The notes below the pieces were generated by a model. That model was not told the DNA's origin. It searched no databases and worked only from the letters and a program-made list of their open reading frames with translations. A stretch of DNA of 64,000 nt from Bacteroidetes bacterium 43-16 (GTDB lineage: Bacteria; Bacteroidota; Bacteroidia; Chitinophagales; Chitinophagaceae), in contig MKTB01000021.1 of the NCBI GenBank assembly GCA_001897525.1, forward strand, positions 41,124 through 105,123. Reading direction: 5' to 3'. Positions within the stretch are counted from its first letter, which is position 1. The number at the start of each line of letters is the position of its first letter. Below are positions 9,756-18,446 of the stretch, in pieces. The translations under genes and the position numbers were made by a program.

Positions 9756-10577
9756 ATGACATTAAAGAATAAGACCGTATTCATTACAGGAGGCAGCCGG
9801 GGTATCGGTAAAGCCATTGCAGTAAAGCTGGCTGGTGAAGGTGCCCAGATTGCGATTGCCGCCAAATCGGTAACCGAAGATCCACGGCTGGGCGGCACCA
9901 TCTATTCGGTGGCCGAAGAGATAGAAAAGGCCGGGGGCAAGGCTTTGCCCATTCAATGTGATATCAGGGATGAAGCAGCGATCAATGAAGCCATTGCAAA
10001 AACAGCAGAGACCTTTAAAGGCATCGATATATTGATCAATAATGCTTCTGCCATCTACCTGAGCCCTACGGAGCAATTGACTGCAAAACAGTTTGACCTC
10101 ATGCATGATATCAATATCCGCGGTACCTTCCTGGTGGGTAAGGCTTGCCTTCCTTACCTGAAACGATCGCAGGCCGGGCATATCCTTACCTTATCGCCAC
10201 CGGTCAATATGAACCCCGAATGGCTGGGCAAGCATGCTGCCTATACGATCGCTAAATATGGAATGACTATGCTGACCCTGGGCTGGGCTGCAGAACTGGC
10301 TGCCTTTAATGTAGCGGCAAATACCCTGTGGCCGCAGACTACGATTGACACTGCTGCCGTGCGCAACCTGCTGGGCGGTGAAGCGCTCGCCAATATGAGC
10401 CGGACCCCGGATATCATGGCAGATGCAGTCCTGGCAGTATTAAGCAAAGAAAATAAAGCATACAACGGCCAATGCCTGATCGATGAACAAGTCTTGCATG
10501 ATGCCGGGGTAACAGACCTTTCCAGGTATTCAGTCGTACCCGGTGCAGCACTCTATAAAGACCTGTTCCTGGACTAA
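9756..10577 (+). CDS. Short-chain dehydrogenase/reductase, HSDL2-like
   Basis: 273 residues with a Rossmann N-terminus (TGGSRGIGKAIA), NNAS, the catalytic Ser region LTLSPPVNM and the YTIAK Tyr-x3-Lys pair. The LSPP segment and the length match the hydroxysteroid dehydrogenase-like 2 (HSDL2) group, which in animals is peroxisomal and linked to fatty-acid metabolism. As last gene of the beta-oxidation locus it may reduce or oxidise a hydroxy- or keto-acyl intermediate; the true substrate is unknown. A bidirectional terminator follows. Confidence 0.88.
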   Translation: MTLKNKTVFITGGSRGIGKAIAVKLAGEGAQIAIAAKSVTEDPRLGGTIYSVAEEIEKAGGKALPIQCDIRDEAAINEAIAKTAETFKGIDILINNASAIYLSPTEQLTAKQFDLMHDINIRGTFLVGKACLPYLKRSQAGHILTLSPPVNMNPEWLGKHAAYTIAKYGMTMLTLGWAAELAAFNVAANTLWPQTTIDTAAVRNLLGGEALANMSRTPDIMADAVLAVLSKENKAYNGQCLIDEQVLHDAGVTDLSRYSVVPGAALYKDLFLD

Positions 10578-10597
10578 TACAATGATCTTGGGATACA

Positions 10598-10632
10598 AAA
10601 AAATGCCTGCTAGGATGTAGCAGGCATTTTTT
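10598..10632. terminator. Bidirectional intrinsic terminator
   Basis: Inverted repeat AATGCCTGCTA / TAGCAGGCATT with a 5-nt loop, an A-run before it and a T-run after it. It serves both the plus-strand reductase gene and the convergent glmS. Confidence 0.9.
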
Positions 10633-10650
10633 ATATAATACTCTATTCGT

Positions 10651-12489
10651 TTATTCTACCGTTACAGACTTCGCCAGGTTCCTGGGTTGGTCCACATTAG
10701 CACCGCGCATTACAGCGATGTGGTAAGACAATAACTGCAGCGGGATCATCGTAATCAAAGGACTTAAAACTTCTTCAGTTTTAGGCACCTCGATCACATA
10801 ATCTGCCATTTGTTTGATTTGTGTATCGCCTTCGTTCACCACGGCAATCACGATACCTTTACGGGCCTTCACTTCCTGTACATTAGAGACGATCTTCTCA
10901 TAAGCACTTTCGTTGGTCGCTAATATGATAACCGGTAAGTTTTCATCGATCAGCGCGATAGGGCCATGCTTCATCTCCGCAGCAGGATAGCCTTCTGCAT
11001 GGATGTAAGAGATCTCTTTCAGTTTTAATGCGCCTTCAAGGGCAACCGGGAAGTTGTATCCGCGGCCTAAGTATAAAGCGTTTTCTACATCTTTGATTTT
11101 AGCAGCAATCTCTTTGATATGGCTATCCAGTTTAAGGGTCGCTTCTATTTTTACATGAAGATTATCCAGTTCATACAGGACTTGTCTTAAGTAAGAAAGA
11201 GAGATCGTTCCTTTTTGCTGGGCCAGCTGTAAAGCCATCAAAGTCAAAATAACCACCTGCGTAGTGAAGGCTTTTGTAGAAGCCACACCAATCTCAGGGC
11301 CTGCATGGGTATAAGATCCGGCATGCGTAGCACGGGCTATAGAAGAACCGATCACATTACAGATACCATACACCAGGGCCTGGCGCTCTTTAGCGATCTC
11401 GATCGCCGCTAAAGTATCCGCTGTTTCTCCCGATTGAGAAATAGCGATCACCACATCAGATTCGTTGACGATAGGGTTGCGGTAGCGGAATTCAGAAGCA
11501 TATTCAACTTCAACCGGTACGCGCGCCAGCGTTTCGATCAGGTATTCTGCAATCAGGCCGGAGTGCCAGGAAGTACCACATGCCGTAATGATAATACGTT
11601 TGGCATTGTTGATCCTGTTGGCAAACTCACTAACACCACCCAGCTTGATCCAGCCGTCTGTAGCGTTCATCCTGCCCCTGATCGCATCTTTGATCACTTT
11701 AGGTTGCTCATAGATCTCTTTAAGCATGAAGTGCTCAAAGCCACCTTTTTCTATAGATTCCAGGTCCAGCTGTAATTGCTGGATAAACGGAGATATTTCC
11801 ACATTACCTAAGGTCTTCACGGTAAACGTGCCGTCCCGGTCGATAATGGCATATTCCTGGTCATCCAAATAGACCACATGTTTGGTATATTCAATGATCG
11901 GGGAGGCATCGGATGCTACGAAAAATTCAGCTTCACCAATACCTACCACCAAAGGACTGCCTTTACGGGCAGCGATCAGGCGATCATTATTTTCTTTATC
12001 GATCACAACGATGGCATAAGCGCCCACCACCTGGTTTAAAGCAATACGTACCGCATCTTCTAAGGATACCTTTTCCTGCTTCTTCACTTCTTCGATCAGG
12101 TTTACCAACACTTCCGTATCGGTTTGAGAATGGAAGACGTAACCGCTTTTTTGTAACTGCTCTTTTATAGGAGCATAGTTTTCAATAATGCCATTGTGCA
12201 CTAAAGCAAATTGCCCGGAATTGGACATATGAGGGTGTGCATTCGTGTCATTAGGCACACCATGCGTGGCCCATCTTGTATGACCGATACCAATATTGCC
12301 GTTTATGTTTTTATCAGCGACAAAAGCTTCCAGTTCTGATACTTTTCCAGCCTTTTTGTACACATGCAGATCATTGTCCAGCAATGCAACGCCGGCACTG
12401 TCGTATCCCCTGTATTCTAATCTTTTTAAACCTTTAATTAATACCGGATATGCTTCTCTTTCTCCTAAATATGCAACTATACCGCACAT
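10651..12489 (-). CDS. glmS: Glutamine--fructose-6-phosphate aminotransferase (isomerizing)
   Basis: 612 residues, full length. The N-terminal glutaminase domain begins MCGIVAYLG, giving the catalytic Cys after Met removal, with GHTRWATHG and the NGIIENY motif. Two SIS sugar-isomerase domains follow (TACGTSWHSG, SQSGETADT), and the protein ends AKSVTVE as GlmS does. It makes glucosamine-6-phosphate, the entry to peptidoglycan and LPS amino sugars. It is the last gene of a minus-strand trio (GT5-like, DUF4270, glmS), beginning 9 nt after the DUF4270 stop. Confidence 0.97.
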   Translation of the reverse strand: MCGIVAYLGEREAYPVLIKGLKRLEYRGYDSAGVALLDNDLHVYKKAGKVSELEAFVADKNINGNIGIGHTRWATHGVPNDTNAHPHMSNSGQFALVHNGIIENYAPIKEQLQKSGYVFHSQTDTEVLVNLIEEVKKQEKVSLEDAVRIALNQVVGAYAIVVIDKENNDRLIAARKGSPLVVGIGEAEFFVASDASPIIEYTKHVVYLDDQEYAIIDRDGTFTVKTLGNVEISPFIQQLQLDLESIEKGGFEHFMLKEIYEQPKVIKDAIRGRMNATDGWIKLGGVSEFANRINNAKRIIITACGTSWHSGLIAEYLIETLARVPVEVEYASEFRYRNPIVNESDVVIAISQSGETADTLAAIEIAKERQALVYGICNVIGSSIARATHAGSYTHAGPEIGVASTKAFTTQVVILTLMALQLAQQKGTISLSYLRQVLYELDNLHVKIEATLKLDSHIKEIAAKIKDVENALYLGRGYNFPVALEGALKLKEISYIHAEGYPAAEMKHGPIALIDENLPVIILATNESAYEKIVSNVQEVKARKGIVIAVVNEGDTQIKQMADYVIEVPKTEEVLSPLITMIPLQLLSYHIAVMRGANVDQPRNLAKSVTVE

Positions 12490-12498
12490 AAATTTTAG

Positions 12499-13932
12499 CT
12501 ATTTTTTAGTATAAACAATGTTGAACTGAAACTTTGTATCATCATTACCCGTAAGGCCTTTCGCCAGGATCCTGTACATGCCCGGGTTGTAGTTCGTGCC
12601 TTTTAACCGGATCGTGATCTTGTCTTTTCTTTCCATGATATATTGCTGGATCGTCCTTGGAATATTGATCTTGAATTGAGAATAAGATACACCTCCGATC
12701 TCGATCTTTTGCTCATAAGGATTGACCATGGTGATGCCTGCATCATTAGCAGAGCCATTATTGTCAATACGCTCATAAAGTGGTACCTCTGATCCGCTTT
12801 CATTGACCAGTACAGGCACTACAGGGCTGAGGGGTTTGAAGTATTCGATCGGGTTAGCACCGTTCATGGCTTTTTGTACCGTAAATACCAGTTCTGCTTT
12901 ATTCACCACAGATACCGGGATCTGCGCTAAGCCTTCAATAGAAATATCTGTTTTTAATCCCGGCTGACTTTGAATCAATATAGAATCCGTGTTCCTGTTC
13001 AGGAGATTGGCTACAGGATAGGAAGCAATGGTTTGCTTAATATCGGAGAAGTAGGCACAAACATCGGGGCGCATTATGATGCTGGAAAATGCAGCACCGC
13101 TTGCGGTATGATAGTGAAACTCTATACGGGTACTGGTCAGCATTTTTTGCTCAATGTCCAGTGTGCCGGGCATGAGGAAATAGGCCAGTAAACTCTGCGG
13201 ACGGCTCAGGTCCGGGCTTACCGTGATACCATTAAAATATTCAAAGAATGCAGTCGTGTTTTTGAAATTAGCAGAATCTGCATTGAAGATCTCCTGAGCA
13301 AAACTTGAATTTAACTTGATGCGTAACTGGGCGGTAGTCGTATCGTTGGTGGCGGCAATAATTTGCTGCGTGCCACTTTTGAAATTCTGATAAGATACCG
13401 TTCCGGTGCCGATCAGGTCTCCTGTACTCAGGCTGTTTGAAGAATAGTAGACTTTACTCTTCTCCATTTTTTCCCCGTTTTTATAAACGTTCCAGGTATT
13501 GGTGGCGGAGGTGTCCCCGTAATAAGTACCTGCTACCGCTCCTACAATATAAGGAAGTACCAGGACTGCAGAGTCAATGGTCGCACCTTCTGGGAATTTA
13601 AAACTGGAACTGTAGGGGGTGATCTGGAAATGGGCAGAAGCTACGGTTTGTCCAAAGAAAGGATCTGTATAAGCCCCGATCATAAGCGCCCTTAAGGTTG
13701 CCGAACTCCCGTTATGATCATAGGAAAAATTACTCGTGATAATAGAGTCCGTATAAGCATTGCGGAAGGTAAAATCAAAATCACCTGCCGACTTGGCAAA
13801 TGTATTGATGTTATCGACTTCAGGAACTAGACCGGATTTCGTAATAGAGTTCTCTTTACAGGCAACTAAAGAAAAAAAGCCTGTGCACACAGCTAAGGCT
13901 TTTATCAGATTTTTTGAATGATGTGATATCAA
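12499..13932 (-). CDS. DUF4270 lipoprotein
   Basis: 477 residues. Signal peptide with lipobox LVAC, Cys at about 25, then the family pattern in which the order parameters are FRNAYTDSII, LMIGAYTDPFFGQ and ATIDSAVLVLPY. DUF4270 proteins are Bacteroidota-specific surface lipoproteins with no assigned activity. The only start giving a proper signal peptide is a TTG at 13930-13932; I see no in-frame ATG between it and the lipobox. The gene is 38 nt downstream of the GT5-like gene and 9 nt upstream of glmS, an arrangement I know from other Bacteroidota. Confidence 0.88.
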   Translation of the reverse strand: MISHHSKNLIKALAVCTGFFSLVACKENSITKSGLVPEVDNINTFAKSAGDFDFTFRNAYTDSIITSNFSYDHNGSSATLRALMIGAYTDPFFGQTVASAHFQITPYSSSFKFPEGATIDSAVLVLPYIVGAVAGTYYGDTSATNTWNVYKNGEKMEKSKVYYSSNSLSTGDLIGTGTVSYQNFKSGTQQIIAATNDTTTAQLRIKLNSSFAQEIFNADSANFKNTTAFFEYFNGITVSPDLSRPQSLLAYFLMPGTLDIEQKMLTSTRIEFHYHTASGAAFSSIIMRPDVCAYFSDIKQTIASYPVANLLNRNTDSILIQSQPGLKTDISIEGLAQIPVSVVNKAELVFTVQKAMNGANPIEYFKPLSPVVPVLVNESGSEVPLYERIDNNGSANDAGITMVNPYEQKIEIGGVSYSQFKINIPRTIQQYIMERKDKITIRLKGTNYNPGMYRILAKGLTGNDDTKFQFNIVYTKK

Positions 13933-13970
13933 CTTAATGTCAATTTTTAGCGAAAATGAATATTTTATAC

Positions 13971-14786
13971 TTAATCTACTGTTAAGGTTTGGTAAATTTC
14001 AAAAAGACTGCTGATATCTTCGCTCCACTCGTTATTGTAAGGTACGACTTTCTTGGATTTGGATGATTTGAAATCATTCATAATATTGTCGCTTATCTTA
14101 CCTTCACCATGGATCACTACATCGGCATATTTACATGCGCCGTACATAAGACCATCATTGTCATTTCCGTAAGGTTCCAAATCCTTATCTTTAATAGGAA
14201 CGCTATTTAATACCATTTTAAACATATCATCCGACAATTTTTCTTCAAATTGTTTGGGCTGAGCCGTAAAAACAGATTTAGATTGCGAAAATACAGGTTC
14301 TTTTTTATAGGCAGTCTTTAAGAACATCGGTACCAGGCTCGTCATCCAGCCATGGCAGTGGATGATATCAGGAGGCCATCCGAATTTTTTCACAATTTCC
14401 AGGGAACTTTTTGCAAAAAAGATCATGCGCTCCGTATTATCGGTATAAAACTTCTCTTCAGCATCCCGGTAAACGAATTTGCGTTTAAAGAAATCTTCAT
14501 TGTCCATGAAGTAGACCTGTAAACGGGCATTAGGCAGGGAGGCTACCTTGATCAGTAAAGGGTGATCTTCTTTGTCGACCACTACATTGATACCGGACAG
14601 GCGTACGACCTCATGCAAGCGGTGACGACGCTCATTAATGGTCCCGAATCTTGGCATAATAACCCTGATTTCCATTCCGGAATCAAAGGTCTTAACGGAT
14701 AATTTGTTTAGTAATTCTGCAAAATCAGAGGATTCTAAATAAGGCGCAAGTTCACTTGTGATGATTAAAACTCTTTTCTTAGACAT
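13971..14786 (-). CDS. Starch/glycogen synthase-like protein, N-terminal GT5 domain only
   Basis: 271 residues, about the N-terminal half of a GlgA-type synthase (usually near 470). The Rossmann start VLIITSELAPYLE and DIIHCHGWMTSLVP follow the GT5 pattern. The KxGGL nucleotide-sugar loop normally found right after the first strand is replaced by SSDFAELL, and the C-terminal domain is absent. The protein ends cleanly just before the DUF4270 gene, so it looks like a stable short family and not a broken gene. It may have lost ADP-glucose transfer; its real role is unknown. Confidence 0.78.
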   Translation of the reverse strand: MSKKRVLIITSELAPYLESSDFAELLNKLSVKTFDSGMEIRVIMPRFGTINERRHRLHEVVRLSGINVVVDKEDHPLLIKVASLPNARLQVYFMDNEDFFKRKFVYRDAEEKFYTDNTERMIFFAKSSLEIVKKFGWPPDIIHCHGWMTSLVPMFLKTAYKKEPVFSQSKSVFTAQPKQFEEKLSDDMFKMVLNSVPIKDKDLEPYGNDNDGLMYGACKYADVVIHGEGKISDNIMNDFKSSKSKKVVPYNNEWSEDISSLFEIYQTLTVD

Positions 14787-15083
14787 TCAAACACAGTTTA
14801 TTTTTACAATTTCAGTTGTCATAAAATAGTTTTTTGAAAAGGGCATCTCCAAACTATTAAAAACGGTTGATCCGTTTCATTTATCACAACTTTTTTGAAC
14901 CTTTGTTCTTTAAGGAACAAATTTTTATTGTTTAAGCTGCAAAGATACGAAATTTATATGAATTTTCTCACATATCTGCGTAACTTGCACGGATTTTACA
15001 TTTAAAAAAGATTTGCCTTTTGGAAAAATCAACATATTTTGTTGTAATATCAGATTGTTATTCAATGATTCTCAATTTTTCTA
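14787..15083. promoter_or_regulatory. Divergent intergenic region with structured leader (GT5-like / panC)
   Basis: 297 bases between divergent genes. On the minus strand, TATCTTTG at 14940-14947 matches the Bacteroidota -7 element TAnnTTTG. The roughly 150-nt leader that follows it toward the GT5-like gene holds a perfect 7-bp inverted repeat (TTTGTTC/GAACAAA, about 14911-14930) and a smaller one (AAACGG/CCGTTT, about 14860-14876). No clear -7 element was found for panC. No gene seen. Confidence 0.5.
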
Positions 15084-15938
15084 ATGAAAATAATAAAGTC
15101 TAAACCTGAACTTCAAAAGGCCATAACCCTCCTGCGTGAGGAGAATAAGACCATCGGTTTTATACCTACCATGGGTGCGCTGCACCAGGGGCATTTAAGC
15201 TTGATCGCTTTTGCACAAAAAAACAACCAGGCGGTTGTCTGCAGTATTTTTGTGAACCCGACTCAATTTAATGACAAAAAAGATTTTGAAAAATACCCGG
15301 TGACCCTTGAAGAGGATATTGCAAAGCTGACTGATGCAGCTTGTGATATTTTATTCCTGCCGGAGGTAAGTGAGATCTACCCGGATGGTACCGCTCAACT
15401 GGAAGCGTATGAACTGGGCTATGTAGAAACTGTTTTGGACGGGGCTTCCCGGCCCGGGCATTTCCAGGGTGTGGCACAGGTCGTGAGCCGCCTGCTGGAT
15501 GCCGTGCAGCCGGATGATGTATACATGGGGCAAAAAGATTACCAGCAATGCCTGGTCATTAAGCGCCTGGCAGAGTTGAGAAAAGATACCTTTAGCTTAC
15601 ATTTTGTACCTACCCAAAGAGAGCCTGATGGCCTGGCTATGAGCTCCAGGAACCGGAGACTGTCTGAAGGGCAGCGTGCGCTGGCTTCTTTATTGTACCA
15701 GTGCCTGGTCTCCATCGAAGCCCAGCAGGGCACGAAAGCCTTTGCCGTAGTACAGAAAGAGTGCATCGACCTTTTAACTCATAAAGGATTTAAACCCGAT
15801 TACGTGGCCCTGGCTGATGCAGAAACGCTGGAGCCCTTAACAGACTATGATCCTTCCAAAAATATGATCGCGCTTATTGCTGCTTTCATAGGGGAGATCA
15901 GGCTGATCGATAATTTACCTTTAAACTCAATTAAATAA
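15084..15938 (+). CDS. panC: Pantothenate synthetase
   Basis: 284 residues. Ligates pantoate and beta-alanine with ATP, the last step of pantothenate (vitamin B5) synthesis. The HIGH-like motif appears in TMGALHQGHLSLI, then FVNPTQF, the pantoate/ATP site YMGQKDYQQ, and the KMSKS-like SSRNRRLS. The stop codon overlaps the start of the next gene by one base (TAATG), so translation of the two is likely coupled. Confidence 0.97.
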   Translation: MKIIKSKPELQKAITLLREENKTIGFIPTMGALHQGHLSLIAFAQKNNQAVVCSIFVNPTQFNDKKDFEKYPVTLEEDIAKLTDAACDILFLPEVSEIYPDGTAQLEAYELGYVETVLDGASRPGHFQGVAQVVSRLLDAVQPDDVYMGQKDYQQCLVIKRLAELRKDTFSLHFVPTQREPDGLAMSSRNRRLSEGQRALASLLYQCLVSIEAQQGTKAFAVVQKECIDLLTHKGFKPDYVALADAETLEPLTDYDPSKNMIALIAAFIGEIRLIDNLPLNSIK

Positions 15939-16720
15939 TGATGAACGGGAAAAAAACAGCTTTGATTACCGGTAGCACCAGTGGTATCGGTCTGGCCATT
16001 GCCAAACGTTATGCCGAAAAAGGGTACAATCTTGTATTTAACGGACTGGAGGCTAACGGGGCAGAAATTGCCCAAAAGGTAGCCGATGAGTATAAAATAG
16101 ATCATTTATTTTTCCCGGCCAATATGGCGGACCCGGCACAGATCGCCGATATGGCGGCTAAAAGCCTGGAACGTTTCGGTACAGTGGATATCCTGGTGAA
16201 CAATGCCGGCATCCAGTTTGTAGCACCGGTGGAGAGCTTTCCTGAGGCTAAATGGGATGCCATCATAGATATCAACCTGAATGCAGCCTTTCATATGACG
16301 AAGGCTTTATGGCCAAAAATGGCGGAAAACAAATTCGGCCGCATCGTCAATATGGCTTCTGCGCATGGATTGATCGCCTCTCCCTTTAAGAGCGCTTATG
16401 TATCCGCTAAGTTTGGTATCGTAGGGTTTACCAAGACACTGGCACTGGAAGGCGGCCCGGTGGGCATTACCGCCAATGCCGTTTGCCCGGGTTATGTGTT
16501 TACCCCGATCGTGGAAAACCAGATCCCCGACCAGATGAAAGCGCATAATATGACGAAAGAAGAGGTCATTGAAAAAGTGTTTTTGAAAGAACATGCCGTA
16601 AAAGAGTTCATCACTGTAGACGCTATTGCAGAAGCCGTGCTGTTCCTTACCGATAGTGCAGCCGCATCAGTAACTACAGGCATTGCCCTGCCGGTAGATG
16701 CAGGCTGGACGGCACATTAA
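15938..16720 (+). CDS. 3-hydroxybutyrate dehydrogenase (SDR family)
   Basis: 260 residues. SDR motifs TGSTSGIG, NNAG, a Ser in NMASAHG and YVSAK (Tyr-x3-Lys). The segments NAVCPGYVFTPIV and the C-terminal LPVDAGWTAH match D-3-hydroxybutyrate dehydrogenases, which interconvert 3-hydroxybutyrate and acetoacetate with NAD. The start overlaps the panC stop by one base; a second ATG three bases on is equally possible. The link to pantothenate synthesis is positional only. Confidence 0.85.
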   Translation: MMNGKKTALITGSTSGIGLAIAKRYAEKGYNLVFNGLEANGAEIAQKVADEYKIDHLFFPANMADPAQIADMAAKSLERFGTVDILVNNAGIQFVAPVESFPEAKWDAIIDINLNAAFHMTKALWPKMAENKFGRIVNMASAHGLIASPFKSAYVSAKFGIVGFTKTLALEGGPVGITANAVCPGYVFTPIVENQIPDQMKAHNMTKEEVIEKVFLKEHAVKEFITVDAIAEAVLFLTDSAAASVTTGIALPVDAGWTAH

Positions 16721-16739
16721 TAAAGGAATGAGATAATAA

Positions 16740-16798
16740 AAGGCCTGTTCAACAGGGAATCTAATCCGGTTTCCTGCAGAACAGGCCTTCTGATTTTT
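16740..16798. terminator. Bidirectional intrinsic terminator
   Basis: AAGGCCTGTTC and GAACAGGCCTT form an 11-bp stem followed by a T-rich stretch. It lies between the convergent 3-hydroxybutyrate dehydrogenase and IPExxxVDY genes. Confidence 0.85.
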
Positions 16799-16820
16799 AC
16801 AGACAGGTTGCCTGAAATAA

Positions 16821-17318
16821 TTAAATGATCAGGTTTTCTTTACTCTTTCCCAGGTCCTCTATGTCCACAATGAGGCAGGAATCGATAGCCGGTATTTTAT
16901 TGATCCAGTCCTGTAGCGGTTGCCGGGCAAGATGCAGGCATTCATCCTGTACCAGCATGAAGTATTGAAACTGTTTTTGCTCCGGGATGAGGAAGTAGCC
17001 CTGCTGCTGATTCTGGTATAAAAAAATGCAGGTATCGGAGAAGGAAAGGCGATGCTCAAATAAAGCAAAATGAACCATTTCTTCTACAGGGAAACTTTCA
17101 AATAAAGTGCCCGAGATACCTAAGCCCGAATCTTTTCCCGAAACGAAATTGATGGCAATATCATTGGTTAATTTCCGGCTGAAACATAGTCCCAGCTGAG
17201 CCTCCAGGCTATAGCAAAGTTGCGTGGCACCCAGCTTCGTCTGTATGCCCAATAGCTGACAATCATCAAAATAGAAAGTGTCAATACTTTCCAATGCCAA
17301 TAATTGTTGCTTTGCCAT
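16821..17318 (-). CDS. IPExxxVDY family protein
   Basis: 165 residues. The family is named for a C-terminal IPE-x3-VDY motif; here it reads IPEQKQFQY at about residues 111-119, a recognisable variant. No enzyme motif, signal peptide or membrane segment is seen. The family is restricted to Bacteroidota and has no known function. On its own strand a TAATTTTG at 17345-17352 fits the -7 promoter element just upstream of the start. Confidence 0.75.
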   Translation of the reverse strand: MAKQQLLALESIDTFYFDDCQLLGIQTKLGATQLCYSLEAQLGLCFSRKLTNDIAINFVSGKDSGLGISGTLFESFPVEEMVHFALFEHRLSFSDTCIFLYQNQQQGYFLIPEQKQFQYFMLVQDECLHLARQPLQDWINKIPAIDSCLIVDIEDLGKSKENLII

Positions 17319-17344
17319 AATTTTATATATCCTGATTATCCTCC

Positions 17345-17352
17345 CAAAATTA
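17345..17352 (-). promoter_or_regulatory. -7 promoter element for the IPExxxVDY gene
   Basis: TAATTTTG on the minus strand matches TAnnTTTG and lies 27 nt upstream of the start codon. The 81-nt space is shared with the divergent SPFH gene. Confidence 0.5.
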
Positions 17353-17399
17353 CTTATTTTAGCTCATTCAATTAACCATTAAAAGCAAAAACAGATTTT

Positions 17400-18365
17400 A
17401 TGAGTCCCGGAGTTATCATAGCAATTGTCGCAATATTATTACTGTTTTCTTTCTTTGTAACGGTAAAACAAGGTACTGTGGCTGTGGTCACCATATTCGG
17501 AAAATTCCGCCGCATCTTGCGCCCGGGCCTGAATATGCGTATCCCTTTTATTGAACAGATCAACCGCCGCATTTCCATTCAAAACCGTTCTATAGAATTA
17601 AAGTTCCAGGCCATCACACAAGACCAGGCGAATGTAAACTTCTCCGCCATGCTGCTGTATGCCGTATTCAACCAGGAAGAAGAGACCATTAAGAACGTGG
17701 CCTTCAAATTTATGGATGAGCGCAGTTTGATGCAGGCATTGGTACGTTCTGTAGAAGGTTCTGTGCGTTCTTTTGTAGCTACGAAAAAGCAAAGCGAAAT
17801 TCTTTCTTTGCGTACAGAGATCATCCTGCATGTAAAAGAGCAACTGGATAAATCCCTGGAAGAGTGGGGCTATCACCTGATCGATCTGCAGATCAATGAC
17901 ATTACTTTTGATGAAGTCATCATGCGCTCTATGGCCCAGGTAGTAGCTTCCAATAACTTAAAAGCCGCTGCCGAAAATGAAGGCCAGGCTTTGCTGATCA
18001 CCAAAACAAAAAGTGCAGAAGCAGAAGGTAATGCAATCAAGATACAGGCTGAGGCAGAGCGCCAGGCTGCACAGCTAAGGGGGCAGGGCGTAGCCTTGTT
18101 CCGTGAAGAGGTGGCACATGGTATGGCAGCCGCTGCCAAAGAAATGGAGCAGGCCAATTTAGATGCTTCATTCATTCTTTTCTCCATGTGGACCGATGCC
18201 ATCAAGCATTTTGCAGAAAACGGGAAAGGCAATACCATCTTCCTGGATGGCAGCAACGACAGTATGCAACGCACCATGAAAGAACTAATGTCCGTAGCAC
18301 AAGGCTCCAGGATATTGGCAAAAGATGAAGATAGTACGGGTACCAGAAGACCGGACCTGAGTTAG
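17400..18365 (+). CDS. SPFH/Band 7 membrane protein
   Basis: 321 residues. One N-terminal transmembrane helix (about 4-22), then a Band 7/SPFH domain (VKQGTVAVVTIFGKFRRILRPGL, INRRISIQNRS, EEWGYHLIDLQINDI) and an Ala/Glu-rich helical region (about 190-235) that would form the coiled-coil rod of stomatin and HflK-like oligomers. Such proteins scaffold membrane microdomains or regulate proteases. No NfeD or protease partner gene is adjacent; it appears to be a single-gene unit with its own terminator. Confidence 0.92.
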   Translation: MSPGVIIAIVAILLLFSFFVTVKQGTVAVVTIFGKFRRILRPGLNMRIPFIEQINRRISIQNRSIELKFQAITQDQANVNFSAMLLYAVFNQEEETIKNVAFKFMDERSLMQALVRSVEGSVRSFVATKKQSEILSLRTEIILHVKEQLDKSLEEWGYHLIDLQINDITFDEVIMRSMAQVVASNNLKAAAENEGQALLITKTKSAEAEGNAIKIQAEAERQAAQLRGQGVALFREEVAHGMAAAAKEMEQANLDASFILFSMWTDAIKHFAENGKGNTIFLDGSNDSMQRTMKELMSVAQGSRILAKDEDSTGTRRPDLS

Positions 18366-18380
18366 TCAATAAACAGGCAT

Positions 18381-18416
18381 AAAAAAGGAGCGTTGATCAT
18401 TCAACGCTCCTTTTTT
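18381..18416. terminator. Bidirectional intrinsic terminator
   Basis: AAAAAAGGAGCGTTGA / TCAACGCTCCTTTTTT, a 16-bp perfect inverted repeat with a 4-nt loop, between the convergent SPFH and LamG genes. Confidence 0.93.
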
Positions 18417-18446
18417 ATATCCTGCCTTGTTAAAATAAGTATATGC

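Noticed and set aside
14063..14077. ATGATTTGAAATCAT palindrome resembling the FNR-like boxes
   Set aside because: It lies inside the GT5-like coding region and has a 5-nt spacer instead of 4, so it does not fit the motif or a promoter.
13971..14786. GT5-like gene as a truncated pseudogene of GlgA
   Set aside because: It has a clean start and stop, and the next gene follows after 38 nt with no leftover C-terminal domain; short GT5 proteins of this size recur in the phylum.
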